A stretch of 64,000 nucleotides of DNA. Source: SCQP01 sp050747745 (GTDB lineage: Bacteria > Acidobacteriota > Terriglobia > Terriglobales > SCQP01). The stretch covers positions 62,001 to 126,000 of the forward strand of contig JBOGKM010000086.1 in NCBI GenBank assembly GCA_050747745.1, read 5' to 3'. This document shows, one piece after another, positions 8,611-17,760 of the stretch. The notes beneath the pieces were generated by a model. It was not told where the DNA came from and did not search any database. It saw only the letters and a list, made by a program, of their open reading frames with translations. A program made the translations under genes and the position numbers. Each line of letters starts with the position of its first letter. The first letter of the stretch is position 1.

Positions 8611-9803
8611 GCAAGCAGGGAACGGCCCCCGCCGGGGCGAGGCGAGGGGTGTCGCAGCGGGTGGAAGGGTTCACCGAGAGCGTGATCCGGGAGATGACGC
8701 GGCTGGCGATGGAGTACGAGGCGGTGAACCTGTCGCAGGGATTTCCGGATTTTGCGGCGCCGGAATTCATCAAGGAAGCAGCGGTACGTGCGATCCGGGA
8801 AAACGAGAACCAGTACGCGGTGACGTGGGGGGATCCGCGGCTGCGGCAGGCGATCGCGGCGAAATACCAGCGTTGGTACGGGATGGAGGGGGGCGAGGGG
8901 CGGGTGACGGTGTGCTGCGGGGCGACGGAGGCGATGATCGCGACGCTGATCGCGGTGCTGAACCCGGGCGACGAGACGGTGATTTTCGAGCCTTATTACG
9001 AGAACTACGGACCGGACTCGATCCTGAGCGGGGCGGCGCCGCGGTTCGTGACGCTGCGGCGCGAGGGGGAGAGCTGGGGATTTGACCGGGAGGAGCTGGC
9101 GGGGGCATTCAACGAGCGGACGCGGGCGATCATCGTGAACACGCCCAACAACCCGACGGGGAAGGTGTTCACGCGGGCGGAGCTGGAGTTCATCCGCGAC
9201 CTGTGCGTGCAGTGGGACTGCCTGGCGATCACGGACGAGATTTACGAGCACATCCTTTATGACGGACGGAAGCACATTCCGCTGGCGACGCTGCCGGGGA
9301 TGGCCGAGCGGACGGTCACGGTGAGCGGAATCTCGAAGACGTTCAGCGTGACGGGATGGAGGGTGGGCTGGGCGCTGGCGCCGGAACGGCTGGCAGGGGG
9401 AATCCGCAAGGTGCATGATTTTCTGACGGTGGGCGCGCCGGCGCCGCTGCAGATTGCGGCGGCGGAGGCGCTGGAGCAGGGCGACGCGTACTGCCGGGGG
9501 CTGGCGGGCGAGTACAACGCGCGGCGGCAGCGGCTGGTACCGGGGCTGCAGCGGTCGGGGCTGGAATGCGCGCCGCCGGAGGGCGCGTATTACGTGATGT
9601 GCGATGTGAGCCGGTACCGGGAGCGCTGCCGGGGCGAGGAGTTCGCGCGCTGGATGGTGCGGGAGCTGGGAGTGGCGGCGGTGCCGGGCGGGAGCTTTTA
9701 CCACGAGGCGGGGCTGGGAGCGGACCAGATCCGGTTTTGTTTTCCGAAAGTGGATGCGACGCTGGACGCGGCAGTGCAACGCCTGCAAAAACTGAATTCC
9801 TAA
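8607..9803 (+). CDS. PLP aminotransferase class I/II (kynurenine/methionine aminotransferase-like)
   Basis: A 398-residue fold-type I aminotransferase. It has the N-terminal NLSQGFPDF motif, the substrate/PLP motif NTPNNPTGKVF (Asn181), Asp210 in ITDEIYEH, Schiff-base Lys244 in SGISKTFSVTGWRVGW and an Arg near the C-terminus (DQIRFCFP). The NLSQGFPDF opening is typical of the KAT/YbdL branch that transaminates Met, Gln or aromatic amino acids. The exact donor is not predictable. The start overlaps the preceding MBL gene (ATGA). Confidence 0.9.
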   Translation: MSKQGTAPAGARRGVSQRVEGFTESVIREMTRLAMEYEAVNLSQGFPDFAAPEFIKEAAVRAIRENENQYAVTWGDPRLRQAIAAKYQRWYGMEGGEGRVTVCCGATEAMIATLIAVLNPGDETVIFEPYYENYGPDSILSGAAPRFVTLRREGESWGFDREELAGAFNERTRAIIVNTPNNPTGKVFTRAELEFIRDLCVQWDCLAITDEIYEHILYDGRKHIPLATLPGMAERTVTVSGISKTFSVTGWRVGWALAPERLAGGIRKVHDFLTVGAPAPLQIAAAEALEQGDAYCRGLAGEYNARRQRLVPGLQRSGLECAPPEGAYYVMCDVSRYRERCRGEEFARWMVRELGVAAVPGGSFYHEAGLGADQIRFCFPKVDATLDAAVQRLQKLNS

Positions 9804-9819
9804 GGACACAACAACAGCT

Positions 9820-10989
9820 ATGAAAGCCGCAATTATTTCCGCGGAGTGGTCTCCGCGTCCTGGATATGCCGTAACGCCGGAAGAGAACCGCACGCACATG
9901 GCACGGGTGGGCAGCTCGTGCTGGAAACATCCGGCGGCGGCGGTGGGAACGCTGCCGGATCCGGAGCCCGGGCCCGACGATGTGATTCTGCGGGTGGGAG
10001 CGGCGGGGCTGTGCGGCAGCGACCTGCACTTTTTCGAAACCGACGGGGACGGGTACATGCAGTATCCCGGCATGGCGCGTTTTCCGAGCGTGCCCGGGCA
10101 CGAGGTGTCGGGCGAGGTGGTGGCCTGCGGGGCGCAGGTGAGGTATCTGAAGGCGGGCGACCTGGTGTGCCTGGACGACATGGTGTGCTGCCACAAGTGC
10201 GAGGCGTGCCGGCGGGGATTTCCCAACCAGTGCGAGAACTTGGACGACGTGGGTTTTACCATGAACGGCGGCTGCGCCGAGCTGCTGCGGGTACCGGAGA
10301 GCAACTGCTGGAAGATCAACCAATTGGTGGAGCGGTTCGGGTCGAAGGCGAAGACGCTGGAAGCAGGAGCAGTGATCGAGCCGTTCACGGTGGGGTACAA
10401 CGCACTGTTCGAGTGCGCAGCGCGGATCAAGCCAGGCGTGTACGCGACCGTGTTTGGAGCGGGATCGATCGGGCTGGCGGTGATCCAACTGCTGCGGGCG
10501 ACGGGAGCGGCAAAGGTGCTGTGCTTCGAGCGCAATGCCGGGCGGCGGGAGCTGGCGAGCAAAGTGGGCGCGCATGCGGTATTCGAGGCGGGCGAAGCGG
10601 CGGCGACGGCGGCGAGGGTGATGGAGGCCACCGGCGGAGCGGGTGCGGACGTGCAGGTGGAGTGCGCGGGGGCGTTCCAGTCGAGCATCGCGGCGATGGA
10701 GGGATGCGCGGCCAACGGCAGCCAGGTGGTGGTGATTGGCCGAGATGTGGCGCGCGTGCCGGTGTTTCTGGAGACCTACCAGGTGAAGAAGGCCAACATC
10801 ATTGGAGCCATGGGCAACACCGGGTATGGAACCTATCCCAACGTGCTGCGGATGATGGCGGCAGGGCTGTTGGATCCGACCTTGTTCATAACCGACCGGT
10901 ACCGGCTGGAGGAATTCAACGGAGCGCTGAAGAAGGCGCAGAGCCGGGCGGGGGGGAAGGTGCTGCTGAAAATCGGGGATCAGGGATAG
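9820..10989 (+). CDS. Zinc-dependent alcohol dehydrogenase, scyllo-inosose/sorbitol dehydrogenase-like
   Basis: A 389-residue medium-chain dehydrogenase. The catalytic zinc site is AAGLCGSDLHFF plus PGHEVSGEVV. The structural zinc cysteines lie in CCHKCEACRRGFPNQC, and the Rossmann fold starts at VFGAGSIGLAVIQL. The opening MKAAIISAEWSPR and the ~40-residue insertion before the zinc domain resemble proteins annotated as scyllo-inosose 3-dehydrogenase; I hold that specificity only moderately. It begins 16 bases after the aminotransferase and likely closes the same operon. It converges on the ADOP permease gene with three bases between stops. An inositol-phosphate synthase is encoded 36 kb away. 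Confidence 0.85.
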   Translation: MKAAIISAEWSPRPGYAVTPEENRTHMARVGSSCWKHPAAAVGTLPDPEPGPDDVILRVGAAGLCGSDLHFFETDGDGYMQYPGMARFPSVPGHEVSGEVVACGAQVRYLKAGDLVCLDDMVCCHKCEACRRGFPNQCENLDDVGFTMNGGCAELLRVPESNCWKINQLVERFGSKAKTLEAGAVIEPFTVGYNALFECAARIKPGVYATVFGAGSIGLAVIQLLRATGAAKVLCFERNAGRRELASKVGAHAVFEAGEAAATAARVMEATGGAGADVQVECAGAFQSSIAAMEGCAANGSQVVVIGRDVARVPVFLETYQVKKANIIGAMGNTGYGTYPNVLRMMAAGLLDPTLFITDRYRLEEFNGALKKAQSRAGGKVLLKIGDQG

Positions 10990-10992
10990 GGA

Positions 10993-13389
10993 TCACGGTT
11001 CGCGGAGGGCGAGGAGGGGGTCGACGCGGGCGGCGCGGCGGGCGGGGAGCCAACAGGCGAGGGCGGCGACTGCCAGCAGCAGGGCGGAGGCGGCGAACAA
11101 GGTGAGCGGGTCGAACGAGCTGACGGCGGGTAAGAAAGCGGCGGCGAGATGACCGAAGGCGAGCACCAGAGCCAGGCCGGCAAGGGCGCCGGCCCAGGCG
11201 GGTTGCATGCCTTGGGCGAGCAGCAGTCGTAGCAATTGGGACCGATCGGCGCCCAGAGCCATGCGCAGGCCAATTTCGCGGCGGCGCTGGGCCACGGCGA
11301 AGCTGACGGCGCTGTAAACGCCGACGGCAGCGAGCACCAAAGCCAGCAGAGCGAAGGCGAGCAGGAGGGCCAGCACCAGGCGGGGCTGAGCGAGGGTGGC
11401 GTTCACGCGCGCGGCCATGGTTTGCACTTCGGTGATGGGCTGGTTGGGATCGATGGATTGAATCTGCGCGGCGGCGGCGGGGCGGAGCGAGAGAGGATCG
11501 GCGAGACGGGTGCGCAGGACAAAGAACAGGACGTTGGTGAAGAGCTGGGCCTGGGCTTGGGGGATGTAGGCCTCCGGCGGCGGCGCGACCGGGGTGAGGC
11601 CAGACTCACGGACGTGGGCGACGACGCCGACAATTTCGCGCCTGGAGCCGGCGAATTCAATCTGGCGGCCGAGGGCGGCCGAGAGCGGAAGCGCAGGCCA
11701 GAAATGGTGGACGAAGGCGGTGTCCACGATGGCGACCGGAGCGGCGTGGGCAGCGTCGGAGGGCGCGAAGGCGCGCCCGCTGAGCAAGTGCATGCCCATG
11801 GCGGCGAAATAATGGCCGGCAATGTTGGCGATATCGGCGGTAGGCTGCTGGCCTTGGGGCGGGGCAGGTTGGCCGGGGATGGCGACGGGCAGGGGGATGG
11901 CGCCAGTGGCGAACGGCAGCGGGAAAGCGCCGCCGGCAGCAATGACGCCGGGCAGATGCGCCAGCTTGAGCTGAGCCTGGCGGAAAAAGGCGAGCTGGGC
12001 AGCGGGGACGGGATAGCTGGAGGTGGGCAGTCCGATGACGAAGCTTAGAGCACCATGGGGATCGAAGCCGGGATTGACAGCTTCCAGACGCGCCACACTG
12101 CGCAGCAAAAGACCGGCGCCGACGAGCAGCAGCAGGGCCAGTGCGAGCTGAGTGCCGACCAGCAGGGCGCGCAGGCGGCGATGGCCGGCAATGCCACCTG
12201 CGTCGGCGCGGGCGAGGACAGCCGCGGGCTGGACACGGGCGGCGGCAAGCGCAGGGACCAAACCACAGAGGAGGGCGGTGAGAATCGCCAAGGCGAGGGC
12301 GGCGGCGAGCACCGGCAGATTCAAGGGGACGTGATGGGTGCGCGGGAGGGAGGCGAGCAGGGCGGGAGCGGCGCGGAGGATCCAGAAAGCGATGCCGCAG
12401 CCGGCAGCAGCGCCGGCAAAGCCGAGGGCGAAGCTTTCGCGCAGACGGCGGCGCAGGAGGCAGGCGGGGGAAGCGCCGAGCGCAGCGCGCAGGGCATCCT
12501 CGGGGCGCTGGCGGGTGGCGCGGGCCAGCAGCAGGTTGGCGAGGTTGGCGCAGGCGAGCAACAGGAGCAGGCCGACAGCGGCGAGCAAGCCCCACAGTAC
12601 CGGCTGCGCCTCACCAGCGATGCTGGCCACGAGCGGCGAGGCGAGGACGGTGATGCCGGAGTTGGAGGCGGGATAGCGGCGGGCGAGGCGAGCGGCGATG
12701 GAGTGAAGATCGGATTGAGCGGCGGCGAGGGTGACGCCCGGGCGGAGGCGCGCGAGCACGGCCATGGCGGTGCGGGAGTTGCGCTGGTTGAGTTTGGGAT
12801 GATGCGCGAGGAAGGAACCGAGCGGGGTCCAGAAGCGGGTGGGGCCGGCGGCAAGGGGAAGGTTGGGCGGCATAACGCCGACGAGGGTGCGGGCAACGCC
12901 ATCGAGCTCGATGGTGCGGCCGAGCCAGGCGGGATTCGAGCCCAGACGCCGGCGCCAGAACCTGGAGGAGACGACAACGACGGCGGGGGCGCCGGGGGCG
13001 TCGTCGGCGGGAGAGAGGGCGCGGCCCAGGGTTGGAGGCACGCCTAATAGGGAGAAATAATTCCCGCTGACGCGGAGGCCTGCGACAAAAGCAGGCGGGC
13101 CGAGGTGAGTGAGCGCCATGTCGGAGGGGCGAGCAGCGGCAATGGCGGAGAAGACGCGGTTGGAGGATTGCCAATCCAGGAAATCGGGATAGGAAACCGG
13201 GAGCACGGTCGCGGTGCGGCTGGACTCGAGCAGAGAAAGCACCTGGGCGGGGTGAGGAATCGGCAGCGGGGCGAGCAACACGGCCTGGATGACGCTGAAC
13301 AAGGCAGTGGCGGCGCCGATGCCCAGGGCGAGAGTCGCCACGCCGAGGATGGCCCAACCCCAACGGCGCCACCAGGACCGCGGTTGCAT
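10993..13389 (-). CDS. ADOP-family ABC transporter permease
   Basis: A 798-residue permease with duplicated MacB/FtsX modules. It has an N-terminal membrane segment (ATLALGIGAATALFSVIQAV), a periplasmic MacB-PCD domain (40-255), a three-segment membrane block (about 265-390), a second module starting near 405 (LLVGTQLALALLLLVGAG), a second periplasmic domain and a final three-segment block (from 675) ending RRAARVDPLLALREP. The EIGLRMALGA loop expected to contact an ATPase is present, but no ATPase gene is linked. It lacks the ~70-residue soluble N-terminal extension of the copy at 1-1515 and has no adjacent PadR gene. Substrate unknown. Confidence 0.9.
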   Translation of the reverse strand: MQPRSWWRRWGWAILGVATLALGIGAATALFSVIQAVLLAPLPIPHPAQVLSLLESSRTATVLPVSYPDFLDWQSSNRVFSAIAAARPSDMALTHLGPPAFVAGLRVSGNYFSLLGVPPTLGRALSPADDAPGAPAVVVVSSRFWRRRLGSNPAWLGRTIELDGVARTLVGVMPPNLPLAAGPTRFWTPLGSFLAHHPKLNQRNSRTAMAVLARLRPGVTLAAAQSDLHSIAARLARRYPASNSGITVLASPLVASIAGEAQPVLWGLLAAVGLLLLLACANLANLLLARATRQRPEDALRAALGASPACLLRRRLRESFALGFAGAAAGCGIAFWILRAAPALLASLPRTHHVPLNLPVLAAALALAILTALLCGLVPALAAARVQPAAVLARADAGGIAGHRRLRALLVGTQLALALLLLVGAGLLLRSVARLEAVNPGFDPHGALSFVIGLPTSSYPVPAAQLAFFRQAQLKLAHLPGVIAAGGAFPLPFATGAIPLPVAIPGQPAPPQGQQPTADIANIAGHYFAAMGMHLLSGRAFAPSDAAHAAPVAIVDTAFVHHFWPALPLSAALGRQIEFAGSRREIVGVVAHVRESGLTPVAPPPEAYIPQAQAQLFTNVLFFVLRTRLADPLSLRPAAAAQIQSIDPNQPITEVQTMAARVNATLAQPRLVLALLLAFALLALVLAAVGVYSAVSFAVAQRRREIGLRMALGADRSQLLRLLLAQGMQPAWAGALAGLALVLAFGHLAAAFLPAVSSFDPLTLFAASALLLAVAALACWLPARRAARVDPLLALREP

Positions 13390-13520
13390 GGTGAGTTAAG
13401 TATGAAGCCGGTGGGACGGCAACGCGGGAGGGTGGCGAGATTGATTCCGGGGGGAAGCGCGGAAGGACGCGCCGGGTTACGATAGGCAAACTGGTCCGTT
13501 TGCGGACCGGAAAAAACGGC

Positions 13521-14792
13521 ATGGAGAACGGGATCGGCCGGGGGTGGATGCTGGTTTGCCTGCTGGCGTGCCCGGCGTTACTAAGCGGGCAGAGCGCAGC
13601 GACGGCGGCAACGGCAGCGAGTGCGAGCGCGGCGGTGCAGAGCACGGCCGGTACCACGGCACCGGCAGCGACGCCGGCGGCAGCACCCGCAGCGGCGTCA
13701 GCCCAGGAACAAGAGCAGGCGGGCGGGATGGCGGGCATGCCGGCGCCGCCAGCGATTGTGAAGTACCCGGCGATGACCATTCAGGGATTCGCCGACATTG
13801 ACTTTTCGGCGCAGGATCAAGGCGACGAGCGGGTGGGGACCGCGACCGGATTCACGCCGCCGGGAGCGTCGAGCGGGTTCGACCTGGGGCAGTTCGTGCT
13901 GCATTTTACGGGAGCACTGTCGCCGCGGGTGAGCTATTTCGCGGAAGTGAGCTGGACGTCGGGAGCAGATGGGTTTACGACCACCATCGAGCGCTCCATC
14001 ATCCAGTACGACTATAACGATTACTTCAAGATTTCGGCGGGGCGGTACCACACGCCGATCATGTACTGGAACACGGCGTTTCACCACGGACTGTGGCTGC
14101 AAACGACGATCAGCCGGCCGGAGATGATCCAGTTTGGCGGGCAATTGATTCCGGTGCATTTTATCGGGCTGCTGGCGCAAGGGACAGTTCCCGGCAGCGG
14201 GTCGCTGCACGTGCACTACGATTTGGGAGTGGGGAACGGGCGCGGCGCCAATATCGCCGAACCGGGCAACGCCGGCGACATCAACAACAATCGCGCCTGG
14301 CTGGCGACGCTGTACGCGCAACCGACGTGGGCTTACAAATGGGAGGTTGGCGGCAGCGTGTACCGGGACAAGATCGGACCGGCGACGGGGATTGTGGGCA
14401 ACTACGGGGAGTGGATTGACACGGCGCGGCTGATCTACACGGGGGAGACGCCAGAGTTTCTGGCCGAGTTCGCCAATATCCAGCACACGCGGATGGGGGC
14501 GCCGGGGATGTGGAACAGCCAGGCGGGATATGCACAGATCGGCTACCGGCTGCCGATTTGGCAGGCGAAGTGGAAGCCGTATTACCGCTACGAGTACATT
14601 CACATACCCACCAGCGATCCGGTGTTCAACGTGCCGGGCAACACGGTGCCGTCGTTGTCGGGATCGATTTTCGGGGTGCGGTATGATTTTTCCAACTACG
14701 CGGCGCTGAAGATCGAGTACCGGAATTCGCGGCGGTTTGCCAACCAGCCGCGCATCAACGGATTGTTTGTGCAGACGGCGCTGGTGTTTTGA
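13521..14792 (+). CDS. Outer-membrane porin-like beta-barrel protein
   Basis: About 423 residues with a signal peptide (GWMLVCLLACPALLSG) and a low-complexity Ala/Thr/Pro linker to about residue 70. The barrel region begins at IQGFADIDFSAQDQG and alternates aromatic strands (SPRVSYFAEVSWTSG, YNDYFKISAGRYHTPIMYW), ending in a C-terminal Phe (VQTALVF), the usual barrel-assembly signal. It resembles phosphate-selective or general O/P-type porins, but no specificity residue can be read. I use the ATG at 13521; a TTG at 13500 is possible. Six bases after its stop comes a phosphate-binding-protein-like gene, then a cyclase. Confidence 0.7.
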   Translation: MENGIGRGWMLVCLLACPALLSGQSAATAATAASASAAVQSTAGTTAPAATPAAAPAAASAQEQEQAGGMAGMPAPPAIVKYPAMTIQGFADIDFSAQDQGDERVGTATGFTPPGASSGFDLGQFVLHFTGALSPRVSYFAEVSWTSGADGFTTTIERSIIQYDYNDYFKISAGRYHTPIMYWNTAFHHGLWLQTTISRPEMIQFGGQLIPVHFIGLLAQGTVPGSGSLHVHYDLGVGNGRGANIAEPGNAGDINNNRAWLATLYAQPTWAYKWEVGGSVYRDKIGPATGIVGNYGEWIDTARLIYTGETPEFLAEFANIQHTRMGAPGMWNSQAGYAQIGYRLPIWQAKWKPYYRYEYIHIPTSDPVFNVPGNTVPSLSGSIFGVRYDFSNYAALKIEYRNSRRFANQPRINGLFVQTALVF

Positions 14793-14798
14793 GGAGCT

Positions 14799-15326
14799 AT
14801 GAGCGGGCAGATGCGGCAAGGAATGCAGGGGAAGATGCGGGGGGCGGCGGTGTGGGGCGGGCTGTGGCTGGCGCTGGCGGGCGTGGTGGCGGCGCAAAAG
14901 CCGGCGCGCAAGGCGGCTAGCGCTTCGAAAGCGGTGGCGATCCTGGTGAATCCGGCGACGCCGGTGAGCAATTTGACGCTGGTGCAGTTGCGGGAAATCA
15001 TGCTGGGGAACCGGCAGTTCTGGTCGAACCGGCAGCCGATCGTGCTGCTGGTGCGGGCGCCGGTGGCGCCGGAGCGAACGGCGGTACTGCAAATCATTTA
15101 CCGGATGTCGGAGGCGGAATTCCGGCAATACTGGATCGCGAAGATTTTCCGGGACGAAGCGGCAACGGCGCCCAAGATCGTCTATAGCGCCAACATGACC
15201 AACGAACTGGTGGTGGCGATTCCTGGGGCGATTGGGTTTCTGGAGGCGGACCAGGTGCGGCCGGGGCCGAAGGTGCTGACCATAGATGGCAAGCGGCCGG
15301 GGGAGAAGGGCTACCCCCTGCAGTAA
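14799..15326 (+). CDS. Small PstS-like periplasmic binding protein
   Basis: A 175-residue protein with a signal peptide (GAAVWGGLWLALAGVVAA). A single-lobe domain follows that resembles part of phosphate-binding proteins: VAILVNPATPVSNLTLVQL, LREIMLGNRQFWSNRQPI and VVAIPGAIGFLEADQV near the end, the last resembling the conserved PGAIGY segment of PstS. It is about half the length of a transport PstS, and no pst permease genes are nearby, so a sensory role is more likely than uptake. GGAG precedes the ATG. It lies between the porin and cyclase genes in one operon. Confidence 0.65.
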   Translation: MSGQMRQGMQGKMRGAAVWGGLWLALAGVVAAQKPARKAASASKAVAILVNPATPVSNLTLVQLREIMLGNRQFWSNRQPIVLLVRAPVAPERTAVLQIIYRMSEAEFRQYWIAKIFRDEAATAPKIVYSANMTNELVVAIPGAIGFLEADQVRPGPKVLTIDGKRPGEKGYPLQ

Positions 15327-15338
15327 ACGGGCGGGGCG

Positions 15339-16949
15339 ATGACCATCCGGCGGAAGCTGAGCTTGGCGTTCACGCTGATTCTGGTGCTGTTCGGCGTGAA
15401 CCTGGCGATCTATTTCTGGGGATCGGCGGAACGTGGGCGGACGGTAACGACGCTGAGCCGGGCACTGACGCGCGTGGGGCTGATGGCGGGCATCAACCAG
15501 AAGCTGGACGATCTGCACAAGCAGATCACGATTTTAAGCGGCATCAGCGTGGGAGCGGGAGCGGCGGCGGCGAGTCCGCAGGAGATCCATCAATTTACCG
15601 GCCAACTGGCGGGCGTGGGGGCCCAGGTGCGGCAGCTGGGAGCGCTGGCCGAAGACGCGAGCGAACGCAGCAGCGTGGCGGAATTTGCAGCGACCTTCCA
15701 GCAGTTGGCGCAATCGTGGACGCGCTACTACCAGGATTTCGGAGTGCACCAGGACCTGGCGGTGATCGAGCTGGCGCTGCACGGAGACCCGCTGAGCGAC
15801 GAGCTATTCCAGCGGCGACTGCCGGAGCTGGAACGCGGCGAGGAACTGCAAGTGAGCCGGGCGAAGGTGAACTTCGCGCGGATGTCGCGCATCACGGACC
15901 GGGTGAGCCTGGGGATCTTCGTGCTGACGCTGCTGGCGGCGCTGGGGATCGCGTGGGGGATGTGGCGGGAGCTGGCGGGAGCGATGGGCGAGCTGACCGG
16001 CGCGGCGGGGGAATGGGGCGGAGGGAAACTGGACCACCGCATGCGGGCGCGGGCGGACGAATTCGGCGCGCTGGGGAGAAGTTTCAACCGCATGGCGGAG
16101 TCGCTGCAGGAGGCGCAGGCGAGCGTGCGCCAGCACGCGAAGCAGTTGGAAGCGGGCAACCGGAAACTGGCGGATACCAACCGGGAAATCGAACAACAGA
16201 AGCAGCGCGGGGACGAACTGCTGCGCAACATTTTGCCGGCGGCGATCGCGGAGGAGCTGCAAGGACACGGGAGCGTGGCGCCAAAATATTTCGAGGATGT
16301 GACGATTCTGTTCACAGATTTCGTGGGCTTTACGCGGGCCAGCGAGAGCCTGCCGGTGGAGGAGCTGATCCGGCGGCTGCACCGGTATTTCACCCGCTTC
16401 GATGAGATCGCGGTGGCCTACGGACTGGAGAAGCTGAAGACGATCGGGGATGCGTACATGTGCGCGGGCGGGATTCCGGTGAAGAACTCGTCGCATCCGG
16501 TGGACGCGGTGCTGGCAGCGTTCGCGATGCAAGAGGCGGCAGAAGAGGAGGGTGAGATGGAGGGGTGGCCGGTGAGAATCGGGATTCACACCGGGCCGGT
16601 AGCGGCGGGAGTGGTCGGGATTCACAAATTCGCCTTCGACCTTTGGGGGGATACGGTGAACTTCGCCTCGCGACTGGAGGCGACCGGGGAAGCCAATCGC
16701 ATCAACGTGTCGGCCAGCACCTGGAGCCGGATCAAGGATTTCTTTGACTGCGAAGCGCGGGGGCGGATCGCGACCAAAGAGAACAAGCAGTACGAGATGT
16801 ACTTTGTGCGGGGGCTGCGGGAGGACTTGCAAAGCGGCGGGGCAGGCGATACGGCAGCAGGATTTGCGCGGCGCTACCAGATCTATTTTTCGCGGCTGCC
16901 ACCGGAGCTGCCCGCGCGGCTGAAGCCGACGGTGGCAGCTTCAGAATAA
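15339..16949 (+). CDS. Membrane-bound class III adenylate cyclase
   Basis: 536 residues: membrane segment 1 (7-27), a ~160-residue periplasmic domain, membrane segment 2 (about 187-208), HAMP (209-262), a coiled-coil linker (262-300) and a class III cyclase domain (315-500). Metal ligands are Asp327 in ILFTDFVGFT and Asp371 in KTIGDAYM. The adenine-selecting pair is Lys in LEKLKTIGD and Asp in FAFDLWGDTVN, and transition-state Asn and Arg lie in DTVNFASRLE. This favours cAMP over cGMP. It starts 12 bases after the PstS-like gene, whose product may be its periplasmic input. Confidence 0.9.
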   Translation: MTIRRKLSLAFTLILVLFGVNLAIYFWGSAERGRTVTTLSRALTRVGLMAGINQKLDDLHKQITILSGISVGAGAAAASPQEIHQFTGQLAGVGAQVRQLGALAEDASERSSVAEFAATFQQLAQSWTRYYQDFGVHQDLAVIELALHGDPLSDELFQRRLPELERGEELQVSRAKVNFARMSRITDRVSLGIFVLTLLAALGIAWGMWRELAGAMGELTGAAGEWGGGKLDHRMRARADEFGALGRSFNRMAESLQEAQASVRQHAKQLEAGNRKLADTNREIEQQKQRGDELLRNILPAAIAEELQGHGSVAPKYFEDVTILFTDFVGFTRASESLPVEELIRRLHRYFTRFDEIAVAYGLEKLKTIGDAYMCAGGIPVKNSSHPVDAVLAAFAMQEAAEEEGEMEGWPVRIGIHTGPVAAGVVGIHKFAFDLWGDTVNFASRLEATGEANRINVSASTWSRIKDFFDCEARGRIATKENKQYEMYFVRGLREDLQSGGAGDTAAGFARRYQIYFSRLPPELPARLKPTVAASE

Positions 16950-16960
16950 GCTTGCAGCAC

Positions 16961-17731
16961 ATGCTGCCGTCGATTCACCCTGCCGCCGCGCGTGGTTTTG
17001 AGGCGGGCGCGAGACGCTACGCGGCTTCGCGGCCGGAGTATCCGGTGGCCGTGGAGGCATGGCTACGCGCGGAGCTGAGGCTTGGAACCGGGCGACGGGT
17101 GCTGGATTTGGGTTCGGGCACGGGCAAGTTTTTGCCGCGGCTGGAGGCGAGCGGAGCGCACGTCGTCGCGGTTGAACCGGTGGCGGCCATGTGCGCCGAG
17201 CTTGCGGCGGGGCATCCCGGGGTAAACCTGGTGCGCAGTGCGGCCACGCACATTCCGCTGCGCGACGGCTGCGCCGACGCGGTGACGTGCGCGCAATCGT
17301 TTCACTGGTTTGCGAGCGCGGAGGCGCTGGAAGAGATCCGGAGGGTGTTGCGGCCGGGCGGATGGCTGGGATTGGTGTGGAACATGCGGGATGAGCGGGT
17401 GGAGTGGGTGGCGGAACTGACTCGGCTGTTGGAGCCGTACGAGGGCGGGGCGCCGCGCTACCGCTCCGGGCAATGGCGGCAGGCATTTCCGGCGCGCGGA
17501 TTCGGTTCGCTGCGGGAAGCCAGTTTTCCGCACCAGCAGGAAGGCGAACCGGAGGTGGTGATCGTGCAGCGCATGCTGTCCACCAGCTTTGTCTCAGCGC
17601 TGCCGAAGGCACAACAGGATGACATCGCAGGCGCCATCCGGGCAGTGATCGCGCGCACGCCAGCGCTGGCCGGGAAAGCGAGGGTAAGGTTTCCTTATGT
17701 GACCGGGGCCTATTGCTGCCAGAGAGTTTAA
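16961..17731 (+). CDS. Class I SAM-dependent methyltransferase
   Basis: About 256 residues with motif I VLDLGSGTGKFLPRL, motif II acidic residue in VVAVEPVAAM, motif IV-like AVTCAQSFHWF and post-motif RRVLRPGGWLGLVW. This is the Methyltransf_11/UbiE-like pattern of small-molecule methyltransferases, frequently annotated without known substrate. The start is set at the ATG 16961; a TTG three codons upstream is possible. It follows the cyclase stop by 11 bases and may be cotranscribed, but a functional link to the cyclase is not evident. Confidence 0.85.
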   Translation: MLPSIHPAAARGFEAGARRYAASRPEYPVAVEAWLRAELRLGTGRRVLDLGSGTGKFLPRLEASGAHVVAVEPVAAMCAELAAGHPGVNLVRSAATHIPLRDGCADAVTCAQSFHWFASAEALEEIRRVLRPGGWLGLVWNMRDERVEWVAELTRLLEPYEGGAPRYRSGQWRQAFPARGFGSLREASFPHQQEGEPEVVIVQRMLSTSFVSALPKAQQDDIAGAIRAVIARTPALAGKARVRFPYVTGAYCCQRV

Positions 17732-17760
17732 GCCTGTTAGCGGTATTGCCAACGGCCTGA

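Noticed and set aside
8607..10989. Aminotransferase plus dehydrogenase considered as part of the aminocyclitol pathway
   Set aside because: They lie 25 kb away in an unrelated operon and the aminotransferase is of the KAT/aspartate class; only the dehydrogenase similarity was kept, as weak supporting context.
9846..11105. 419-codon plus-strand frame overlapping the alcohol dehydrogenase
   Set aside because: Gly/Arg-rich composition without motifs; the dehydrogenase frame carries all zinc ligands.
12055..13047. 330-codon plus-strand frame opposite an ADOP permease
   Set aside because: Low-complexity Glu/Gly/Arg sequence typical of antisense to membrane-protein genes.
13698..15518. 606-codon minus-strand open frame opposite the porin and binding-protein genes
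   Set aside because: It is Arg/His/Pro-rich with no domain and lies antisense to genes with clear signal peptides and motifs; such frames are expected at this GC content.
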